Source of the DNA: Geobacter sp.
Lineage (GTDB): Bacteria; Desulfobacterota; Desulfuromonadia; Geobacterales; DSM-12255
NCBI GenBank assembly: GCA_012026855.1
Contig: VEOV01000321.1
Location: 1-11,846 of the forward strand
Direction: 5' to 3'
Length of the DNA stretch: 11,846 bases
The position numbers were made by a program, and so were the translations under genes. Below the pieces are notes generated by a model, which worked only from the letters and a program-made list of their open reading frames with translations, was not told the origin of the DNA and searched no databases. Shown piece by piece: positions 5,993-11,846 of the stretch (within the stretch, counting starts at the first letter, position 1; each line of letters starts with the position of its first letter).

Positions 5993-6057
5993 GATACAGC
6001 ATTATTAATTGAGCAGCAGTTCTGCCGCAACGATACCACTAGAAACGAGGATCAATA

Positions 6058-9000
6058 ATGAACCTGTTACCAGCAGGCCGCAGAGCAAAGAAGAGCAGCA
6101 GGGCAGCCACAGACAGCGGCTGTTCGGTTGACCGGAATCAGGAGTGGCTGCAGAGCAGCATGCACCCTTATTTCTTTGTTTCCATGAAAGATGAACCTGG
6201 TGCGCTGGCTATTCTGACCAGAGAACTGGGCACCCTGGGAGAAAACCGGAGGCTGATCCTGGCTGATCGGGAAAAAACCCGGATTCTGGCCCGGATCAAC
6301 CAGCCAGGCTCCCTCTACGAGACACTGCGAACCATGCAGGAGCGGGAAATCTCCTATGCCATGATTGCCCATTCCGATGCTCCGGTTCCCGGGCTGGCAG
6401 AGGAACTGGAGATCCAGCGCTTTGAATTCGACCGGCAGAGCAACGGTAAAGCCATGGCAGACTCTATCGCTGCCATACCTCCTGCCATTCGCAAAAGGAT
6501 TGTCGGCGTTGTCAAACGCGACCATGGCGGCTGTGATATTGCCGAGATGGGGCGTTTGCTCGGCATCATCTGGTTCAACAACGAGAATTATGTCCGCATC
6601 TCGCCTCCGGAGCGGGTCGCGCAACTGCTCTGGCTGTTTCATCAGGGGAATGTTAATGGCGGTCTCTATCTTGATCTGGAAGCGATGGATGCTGCCGATG
6701 AACTGGGAGAATCACGGGTACTGTTTGCGGTTGCCAATCCCCCCCAGAAGGACTTTCTCCTCCAGGTCATGGAGGTGTTCAACCGGCTGGAAATCGGTGT
6801 GCGCCGCGCATACTGCCTGACCGTCAGCAATGGTGTCCACCCCTATTTCCTCGGCACATTCTATGTCAAGCGCCGCGATCAGCAGCCACTGGCCAAAGGG
6901 ATGGAGCTGTTCAGCCGCCTGCAGCAGGAACTGTACAATACCCAGGTGCTGGCTACCGGCTCATACACCTACCGGCACTTCGTCACAGAGCGTATCATGA
7001 GCGGCGCCGACGCATCGCTGATCAACGCCTTCGGCTCCTTCTGCCACACCAATCTGGCCCATAATCAGCCGGATCGCTTCGGTCTTGACGATGTTATGAG
7101 CGCCTTCCATGCCAACGCCGAAATCGCCCTGCAACTGGCGCGGCTCTTCCGGGTCAGGTTCGATCCGGACTGCCGGGAGCGGGAGACGCTTTACAGCGCC
7201 GTACTGGCGGAAACAACCCGCGCCGTGGACGAGTACAACACCGGCCACCGCTATCTTGACGAGATCCGCCGGGCCATTTTTCGCTGTTGCCTGCTTTTCA
7301 TCCGGCACACCCTCAAAACCAATTTCTTCGTTCCTGCCAAACAGGCCCTGGCCTTTCGCCTCGATCCGGCCTACCTGACAGAGCTTGGCGCCGAATTTAC
7401 CGCCGATCTTCCTCCGGCAATTCCGTTCCGGATAACCTTCTTTTTCGGCCGCTTCGGCTCCGGCCATCACGTTGGCTTCTCGGACATCGCCCGGGGTGGC
7501 TGGCGCACCATCATCGCCCGAAGCGGCGACGACTATACCACCAGCGCCAATACCCTGCTGCGCGAGGTGTATGTGCTGGCCAACACCCAGCACCTGAAAA
7601 ATAAGGACATCTACGAGGGGGGCTCCAAGATGGTTGTGGTCCTGGACGCCTCCGACCTGGGGGAGCGGGAACGGGACCTGGAGACCTGGCGACTTTACAA
7701 ACTACAGTATGGCTTTGCCAACGCTTTCCTCGATATTTTCGTCACCAGGGATGGGGTTGCCGCCGATAGTAACGTCGTAGACTACTACCGTGAGGACGAA
7801 CCGATCGAGATCGGCCCGGATGAAAACATGCACGACAGCATGGTGGAGGCTATTGCCCGGCTATCGGTGCGGCGCGGCTATCTGCTTGGCATTGGCATCA
7901 TCTCCAGCAAGCGGGTCGGCATCAATCACAAGGAATACGGTGTCACCTCAACCGGCGTGGTGGCCTTTGCCGAGATCACCATGCTGGAGCAGGGGATCAA
8001 CATCCGGCGTGACCCCTTCTCGGTAAAATTTACCGGCGGGCCCAACGGCGATGTGGCCGGCAATGCCATGCGCATCATGCTGGAGCGCTGTCCCAAGGCC
8101 AGTTTCCGGCTGATCGTAGACGGTTCAGCCGCCCTGGTCGATCCGCAAGGGGCTGACCATGACGAACTGCGCCGCATTGTCCTTGCCAACGACCTTGATG
8201 CCTTTGATCCGGAAAAGCTCCACCTGGGCGGCTTCATGCTGTTTCGTAGCGGACGGCGCACCGAGGGGCTGCGCGAGCTGTATCGCAAGGTTACGCGCCA
8301 GAGCGCTGGCATTGCCGAGGAGTGGATATCACTGGATGAGTTTTACCGGGAATATGGCGAACTGGTCTTCACTGTGCCGACCGATCTGTTCATCCCGGCC
8401 GGCGGCCGCCCCGAAACCATAGACCGCAGCACCTGGCAGCAGTTCCTGCTGGCCGACGGCAAGCCATCGTCGCCGGTGATCGTCGAAGGGGCCAACTCCT
8501 TCATCACCCCGGAGGCCAGGGTGCAGCTGCAAAAGAGCGGCGCTGTCATCATGCGCGACGCCTCGGCCAACAAGTGCGGCGTCATCTCGTCATCCTTTGA
8601 GATCATCGCCAATCTGCTGCTCAGCGAACGGGAATTTCTCGATCACAAGGAGCGTTACGTGGCCGATGTTCTCGAAATTCTGACAAAGCGGGCGGAAGAC
8701 GAAGCGCGCCTGATCCTGAGCCGGAAACGGGAACCGGGGTGCAATCAGCTCTACACAGAAATATCCGACGCTATCAGCCAGGAGATCAACGCCCTTTATG
8801 CCCGCCTGTTCACCTTTTTCCAGGGGCATGCCGATCTCTGCCTGCAACCGCTCTACCGTCGCACCATCCTCAATCACCTGCCCCGGCTGCTGCGTGACAC
8901 ACCTGCCTACCGACAGAGAATCAAGACGCTGCCGGTCAAGTACATTTACGCCATTCTTGCCGCCGAGATTGCTTCATCCATGGTTTATCAGGGGAACAGG

Positions 9001-9084
9001 GAAGCGGACTTTGCCGAAATGATCAAGGGGCATCTGCTCAGGAGCAACAGTACGCATAACACATCGACAAGGAGTAAGAGATGA
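6058..9084 (+). CDS. Large NAD-type glutamate dehydrogenase (about 115-kDa class)
   Basis: It likely oxidises glutamate to 2-oxoglutarate and ammonium in the cytoplasm, with NAD+. At 1008 residues it fits the 115-kDa class (yeast Gdh2-like), not the 450-residue hexameric or 1600-residue forms. Catalytic part: HVGFSDIARGGWR (471-483), then LANTQHLKNKDIYEGGSK (507-524), which carries the conserved substrate-binding lysines. Nucleotide-binding part: KFTGGPNGDVAGNAM (657-671), VIVEGANSFITPEAR (807-821) and RDASANKCGVISSSFEI (833-849). The N-terminal half has two ACT-like stretches (about 36-105 and 218-298), possibly regulatory. The ATG at 6058 is preceded by GAGG (7 nt). The first 35 residues look poorly conserved, but the alternative Met35 has no ribosome-binding site. 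Its stop overlaps the ATPase start by 4 nt. NAD use is inferred from class, not shown. Confidence 0.88.
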   Translation: MNLLPAGRRAKKSSRAATDSGCSVDRNQEWLQSSMHPYFFVSMKDEPGALAILTRELGTLGENRRLILADREKTRILARINQPGSLYETLRTMQEREISYAMIAHSDAPVPGLAEELEIQRFEFDRQSNGKAMADSIAAIPPAIRKRIVGVVKRDHGGCDIAEMGRLLGIIWFNNENYVRISPPERVAQLLWLFHQGNVNGGLYLDLEAMDAADELGESRVLFAVANPPQKDFLLQVMEVFNRLEIGVRRAYCLTVSNGVHPYFLGTFYVKRRDQQPLAKGMELFSRLQQELYNTQVLATGSYTYRHFVTERIMSGADASLINAFGSFCHTNLAHNQPDRFGLDDVMSAFHANAEIALQLARLFRVRFDPDCRERETLYSAVLAETTRAVDEYNTGHRYLDEIRRAIFRCCLLFIRHTLKTNFFVPAKQALAFRLDPAYLTELGAEFTADLPPAIPFRITFFFGRFGSGHHVGFSDIARGGWRTIIARSGDDYTTSANTLLREVYVLANTQHLKNKDIYEGGSKMVVVLDASDLGERERDLETWRLYKLQYGFANAFLDIFVTRDGVAADSNVVDYYREDEPIEIGPDENMHDSMVEAIARLSVRRGYLLGIGIISSKRVGINHKEYGVTSTGVVAFAEITMLEQGINIRRDPFSVKFTGGPNGDVAGNAMRIMLERCPKASFRLIVDGSAALVDPQGADHDELRRIVLANDLDAFDPEKLHLGGFMLFRSGRRTEGLRELYRKVTRQSAGIAEEWISLDEFYREYGELVFTVPTDLFIPAGGRPETIDRSTWQQFLLADGKPSSPVIVEGANSFITPEARVQLQKSGAVIMRDASANKCGVISSSFEIIANLLLSEREFLDHKERYVADVLEILTKRAEDEARLILSRKREPGCNQLYTEISDAISQEINALYARLFTFFQGHADLCLQPLYRRTILNHLPRLLRDTPAYRQRIKTLPVKYIYAILAAEIASSMVYQGNREADFAEMIKGHLLRSNSTHNTSTRSKR

Positions 9085-9815
9085 TCAAGTTTCAGGGAGT
9101 CAACAAGTGGTTCAAGCAGCTGCATGTCCTCAAGGATATCGATTTGCAGATCAAACAGGGGGAGGTGGTAGTGGTTTGCGGGCCGTCAGGCTCGGGGAAA
9201 TCGACATTGATCCGCACCATCAACCAGCTGGAGCCGATTGAGCAGGGAAGCCTTGTCGTAGACGGATTCGACCTCTCCTGCAAGAAAACCGATATCAACA
9301 AACTGCGCGCCGAAGTCGGTTTCGTCTTCCAGCAGTTCAATCTCTATCCGCACCTTTCCACCATCAACAACATTACCCTGGCGCCGACCAAGATCCGCAA
9401 CACTCCGAAAAAAGAGGCCGAAGAACAGGCCATGATCCTGCTGGAGCGGGTCGGACTGGCCAACAAGCGGGATTCGTTCCCCTCCCAGCTCTCCGGCGGG
9501 CAGCAGCAGCGGGTGGCCATTGCCAGGGCGCTGGCCATGAAGCCGCGCATCATGCTCTTCGATGAGCCAACTTCGGCTCTCGACCCGGAGATGATCGGCG
9601 AGGTGCTGGCAGTTATGCAGGATCTGGCAAAAAGCGGCATGACCATGGGCTGCGTGACCCACGAAATGGGCTTTGCCCGGGAGGTTGCCGATCGGGTTGT
9701 GTTCATGGATCACGGTGTGATTCTCGAAGAGGCGGATCCCGAGGAGTTTTTCCTCAATCCGCAACATGATCGCGCCAAGCAGTTTTTGAAGCAGTTGCTG
9801 TCCCCGATGCACTAG
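9081..9815 (+). CDS. Polar amino-acid ABC transporter ATPase (GltL/GlnQ type)
   Basis: This 244-residue ATPase powers the importer formed by the downstream binding protein and permeases, on the inner face of the membrane. Motifs: Walker A GPSGSGKST (34-42), Q loop at FVFQQFN (Gln84/85), signature LSGGQQQR (137-144), Walker B IMLFDEP (157-163, catalytic Glu162), D loop SALDPE, and H loop CVTHEMGFA (His194). The length and the EMGFAREVADRVVFMD segment are typical of the polar amino-acid transport subfamily. The start codon overlaps the dehydrogenase stop (ATGA), and AAGGAG lies just upstream, so translation of the two is probably coupled. In E. coli gltIJKL the ATPase gene is last; here it comes first. 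Confidence 0.96.
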   Translation: MIKFQGVNKWFKQLHVLKDIDLQIKQGEVVVVCGPSGSGKSTLIRTINQLEPIEQGSLVVDGFDLSCKKTDINKLRAEVGFVFQQFNLYPHLSTINNITLAPTKIRNTPKKEAEEQAMILLERVGLANKRDSFPSQLSGGQQQRVAIARALAMKPRIMLFDEPTSALDPEMIGEVLAVMQDLAKSGMTMGCVTHEMGFAREVADRVVFMDHGVILEEADPEEFFLNPQHDRAKQFLKQLLSPMH

Positions 9816-9823
9816 GCAAGGAT

Positions 9824-9941
9824 GGAACGCGGCTTTTGCGTCAGCTCTGCGTAAGTCTTCGGGGTCGCTTGTGCGGCGTAGCGCTGCTACGCCTCCGCGG
9901 TCACCCTTGACAGCCTTGCTCTGACACAAAACCTACGTTCC
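9824..9941. repeat. 118-nt imperfect inverted repeat, REP/MITE-like, between ATPase and binding-protein genes
   Basis: The ends GGAACG (9824-9829) and CGTTCC (9936-9941) start a long arm: 17 of the outer 21 positions can pair. The centre is a perfect 8-bp hairpin, GGCGTAGC-GCT-GCTACGCC (9875-9893), and the parts between pair loosely. It nearly fills the 173-nt gap. The shape and GC-rich core resemble dispersed intergenic repeats that I recall from Geobacter-type genomes, but this cannot be shown from one copy. In RNA it would fold strongly and could affect read-through or mRNA decay between the two genes. Confidence 0.6.
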
Positions 9942-9953
9942 TTTAGAGGCAAA

Positions 9954-9959
9954 TATAAT
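9954..9959 (+). promoter_or_regulatory. Perfect TATAAT -10 upstream of the binding-protein gene
   Basis: TATAAT lies 29 nt before the binding-protein start codon, which would give a leader of about 23 nt with AAGGAG at 9976-9981. No convincing -35 is present at 16-18 nt (ACCTAC or AACCTA there) and there is no extended TG. It may be a weak internal promoter that lets the binding protein be made apart from the sigma-54 promoter. Confidence 0.3.
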
Positions 9960-9988
9960 CGAGATCAAAACCACAAAGGAGACTGTAA

Positions 9989-10807
9989 ATGAAAAAAATG
10001 GCAACGATGTTAGCAGCAGTGGCGATGTTCGGTTTGGCAGGCAAGGCCATGGCAGCGGCTCCGGCCGACACCCTGGCTGAAGTAAAAAAGAAAGGGGTGC
10101 TGGTCGCCGGGGTCAAGGATTCGCTCCCCCCCTTCGGCTACATTGATGAAAAGAGCCGCCAGATCGTGGGATACGATATTGACTTCGTCAATGCCATTGC
10201 CAGAAAGCTGGGGGTGAAAGTGGAGCTCAAGCCGGTCACCTCCGCCAGCCGCATGCCCCAGCTGCAGGAAGGCCACATTGATATCATTGCCGCCACCATG
10301 ACCAAGAATCCCGAGCGGGCCAAACAGATTGACTTCAGCCATACCTATTTCTTTACCGGCCAGAAATTTATTGCCCGGAAGGGGACGGTGAAGAAAGTCA
10401 GTGACCTGGAAGGGAAAAAGATCGGCACTGCCAAAGGCTCGACATCGGAACAGAATGTCAGAAGGGCGATTGTGACTGCCAACGTGATCTCCTTCGACGA
10501 CTACCCCCAGGCATTCCTGGCTCTGCAACAGGGGAAGGTTCAGGCAATAACAACCGACGAGGCAATTCTGGCCGGTATTCTGGCCAAGGCTCCCAACAAA
10601 TCACAGTTTGAAATCCCGGCCGTACAGATTTCCGATGAGCCATATGGCCTCGGCATGCGCAAAGGGGACAAGAATTTTGTCGACTTCGTCAACAGGACCC
10701 TTCTGGAAATGGAGAAAAGCGGTGAAACAAAGAAAATTTTCAATAAATGGTTCGGCCCCAGCACCCAGTTTCACCTGAAACGCAACTTTGCTCTTACTGC
10801 CGACTAA
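9989..10807 (+). CDS. Periplasmic amino-acid-binding protein, probably glutamate/aspartate (GltI-like)
   Basis: This 272-residue family-3 solute-binding protein captures the substrate in the periplasm and delivers it to the permeases. It has a signal peptide (about 1-23, cleavage near AMA-A) without a lipobox Cys, so it is soluble. Lobe 1 has KDSLPPFGYID (43-53) and GYDIDFVNAIARKLG. SRMPQLQEGHIDI (87-99) resembles the NRIPxLQxGxxD motif of acidic-amino-acid binders, where the Arg (here Arg88) contacts the side-chain carboxylate. NPERAKQIDFS has Arg110 for the alpha-carboxylate. Lobe 2 has GTAKGSTSE (146-154) and ITTDEA with Asp190 for the amino group. AAGGAG lies 7 nt before the ATG. The gene ends in tandem stops (TAA TAG) and is followed by a strong hairpin. 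Substrate is inferred from these residues and from the dehydrogenase upstream. Confidence 0.92.
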   Translation: MKKMATMLAAVAMFGLAGKAMAAAPADTLAEVKKKGVLVAGVKDSLPPFGYIDEKSRQIVGYDIDFVNAIARKLGVKVELKPVTSASRMPQLQEGHIDIIAATMTKNPERAKQIDFSHTYFFTGQKFIARKGTVKKVSDLEGKKIGTAKGSTSEQNVRRAIVTANVISFDDYPQAFLALQQGKVQAITTDEAILAGILAKAPNKSQFEIPAVQISDEPYGLGMRKGDKNFVDFVNRTLLEMEKSGETKKIFNKWFGPSTQFHLKRNFALTAD

Positions 10808-10839
10808 TAGAAACTCTGGCGACATTATCGTACTTTTCC

Positions 10840-10868
10840 GGAGGAGCGCCGGACAGCAGCGCTCCTCC
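10840..10868 (+). promoter_or_regulatory. Strong intercistronic hairpin after the binding-protein gene
   Basis: GGAGGAGCGC (10840-10849) pairs perfectly with GCGCTCCTCC (10859-10868) around a 9-nt loop. No T-run follows, so it is unlikely to end transcription fully. Hairpins at this place often protect the upstream binding-protein mRNA and lower permease expression, as known for malE-malF. The left arm itself contains GGAGGAG, a ribosome-binding-like sequence, but the permease's own site (AGAGG, 10881-10885) is outside the stem. Confidence 0.65.
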
Positions 10869-10890
10869 ACCACCAAATCGAGAGGTTTAC

Positions 10891-11595
10891 GTGCTCAGCT
10901 ATCAATTCGACTGGTCAATTATCACTTCAGGTAAATATTTTGAGTGGCTTGTTTCCGGCCTGGTACTCACCCTGCAAATCTCCACGGTCGGCATTATTTT
11001 CTCCTTCATCATCGGTCTGCTCATCGCGGTGATGCGTATGAGCTATTTCAGGCCGGTGCGCTGGTTTGCCCACGCCTACCTGGAGTTTTTCCGCAACACT
11101 CCGCTGCTGGTGCAGATATTCTTCTGGTACTTCGGCTCCTACAAACTGTTGCCAACGGTTGCCAATGACTGGCTGAACAACAACAACTTTGAATTTGCCG
11201 CTGCGGTGATCGCCCTGACCATCTACACCTCGGCCTTCATTGCCGAAGATATCCGCTCCGGCGTACTCTCCATCCCCAAGGAGCAGCTGGAGGCCGCCCG
11301 GAGCGCCGGATTCAGCTATCTAGCCGCCATGCAGTACATCATCCTCCCCCAGGCGGTGCGAATCACGGTGCCGCCACTGGTGAACCAGTTCCTCAACCTT
11401 GCCAAGAACTCATCCCTGGCCATGACCATCGGCGTAGCAGAGCTGACTTATCAGGCCCGGCAGGTGGAGAGCTACTCTTTCAAGGGTTTCGAGGCATTTA
11501 CCGCAGCCACCCTGGTCTACCTGGTACTGTCGATTATCATCACCGCGCTGGTGCATCAGTACAATGTGAGAATCCTGAACCCGCACAGGGCATAA
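10891..11595 (+). CDS. Amino-acid ABC transporter permease (GltJ-like)
   Basis: This 234-residue inner-membrane permease forms one half of the transport channel. The start is GTG at 10891, chosen over an in-frame ATG at 10747 because AGAGG lies 5 nt upstream, the protein then begins in the family way (SYQFDWSII), and the longer form would run through the end of the binding-protein gene and the hairpin. Hydrophobic helices are seen at about 19-48, 70-87, 101-120 and 205-222, with a less clear one around 165-185. The EAA loop that docks the ATPase, EAARSAG with ILP 10 residues later, is at 134-153. The HisM/GltJ-type segment FFRNTPLLVQIFFWYF (66-81) is intact. The length is typical for this family. 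The second permease follows after 41 nt. Confidence 0.93.
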   Translation: MLSYQFDWSIITSGKYFEWLVSGLVLTLQISTVGIIFSFIIGLLIAVMRMSYFRPVRWFAHAYLEFFRNTPLLVQIFFWYFGSYKLLPTVANDWLNNNNFEFAAAVIALTIYTSAFIAEDIRSGVLSIPKEQLEAARSAGFSYLAAMQYIILPQAVRITVPPLVNQFLNLAKNSSLAMTIGVAELTYQARQVESYSFKGFEAFTAATLVYLVLSIIITALVHQYNVRILNPHRA

Positions 11596-11636
11596 CCGGC
11601 GATTCTCTGGCAATAACGAAAAATGGAGAACAACTT

Positions 11637-11846
11637 ATGGACGGATTTTTGAATTTCCAGGTTATTAGCGACAACTTCACCTATTTCATGATCGGCCGTT
11701 TCCCCACCGGCCCCCTGGGCGGTCTGGGACTGACCATCTATCTCGCAGTGGTCTCCTGCATCCTCTCCTTCGTTGGTGGACTCGTCCTGGGGCTCCTGAG
11801 CATCTCCCGTCACCGCTGGATTGCCCTGCCGACCTCCCTGTTCATC
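11637..11846 (+). CDS. Second amino-acid ABC transporter permease (GltK-like, 3' end cut by window)
   Basis: The first 70 codons of the partner permease are visible; the rest lies past the window end. The start ATG at 11637 is preceded by GGAG (about 8 nt). Visible features are a short periplasmic N-terminal stretch (1-26), then GGLGLTIYLAVVSCILSFVGGLVLGLLSIS (about 28-57), which is the usual first transmembrane helix with the GL-x-LT-x-x motif of HisM/GltK-type permeases. The EAA loop is not reached. It should form a heterodimer with the permease encoded 41 nt upstream. The assignment rests on the start of the protein and its position in the operon. Confidence 0.85.
   Translation, partial: MDGFLNFQVISDNFTYFMIGRFPTGPLGGLGLTIYLAVVSCILSFVGGLVLGLLSISRHRWIALPTSLFI

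Larger units (their letters stand above)
5739..6057 (+). promoter_or_regulatory. 319-nt control region between regulator and glutamate dehydrogenase
   Basis: No gene is seen here. It holds, in order, a 42-bp palindrome, an ATACCACT half-site, an IHF-like AT-rich site, a -24/-12 promoter, a second ATACCACT half-site and the ribosome-binding site of the dehydrogenase gene (GAGG, 6047-6050). No terminator with a T-run was found after the regulator gene, so read-through from the kinase-regulator transcript is possible. Confidence 0.8.

Noticed and set aside
9186..9929. A 247-codon minus-strand open frame over the ATPase gene and the inverted repeat
   Set aside because: It is antisense to an intact ABC ATPase, is rich in His, Arg and Gln, and starts inside the repeat.
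10747..10890. Longer N-terminus for the first permease from an ATG at 10747
   Set aside because: It would overlap the binding-protein gene, run through the hairpin and add a proline-rich stretch unlike permeases; the GTG at 10891 has AGAGG at the right distance.

Overview
The window looks like ordinary chromosome of a Geobacter/Pelobacter-type bacterium (Desulfuromonadota). This is inferred from three things: the style of the histidine kinase (AHEINNPN box followed by a GDFMLG-type insert), the second-type EF-P with an SPSARGAN loop, and the moderately GC-rich coding with Shine-Dalgarno starts. No search was run, so the genus is a guess. No mobile element, phage gene, CRISPR array or toxin-antitoxin pair was seen.

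Layout. 1-920 (minus, cut by the window edge): a phosphohexomutase of the phosphoglucomutase/phosphomannomutase family. 921-1074: a divergent promoter region. 1075-2252 (plus): a secreted cyclophilin peptidyl-prolyl isomerase and an EF-P paralogue with a non-canonical tip loop, 23 nt apart. 2269-2438: a complete single-tRNA unit, with a near-perfect sigma-70 promoter, tRNA-Phe(GAA) with encoded CCA, and a rho-independent terminator.

2528-11846 (plus) is the main unit. It holds a membrane histidine kinase with a periplasmic solute-binding-protein domain and an NtrC-type sigma-54 activator whose receiver domain is broken by a one-base frameshift. A 319-nt control region follows, then a 1008-residue NAD-type glutamate dehydrogenase, an amino-acid ABC ATPase, a periplasmic binding protein with acidic-amino-acid features, and two membrane permeases (the second cut by the window end). 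The control region carries a 42-bp near-perfect palindrome, an IHF-like AT-rich site and a -24/-12 promoter with exact GG-N10-GC spacing, arranged as in NtrC-type promoters.

Model (inference): the kinase reads a periplasmic signal and phosphorylates the activator. The activator binds the palindrome and drives sigma-54 transcription of an import-and-deamination operon. Glutamate or aspartate enters through the ABC system, and glutamate is oxidised to 2-oxoglutarate and ammonium. Inside the operon, the dehydrogenase and ATPase genes overlap by 4 nt. A 118-nt inverted repeat and a perfect TATAAT precede the binding-protein gene, and a strong hairpin follows it, which suggests separate tuning of the binding protein. 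The two main puzzles are the frameshift in the activator and the loss of ligand-binding residues in the kinase sensor domain.
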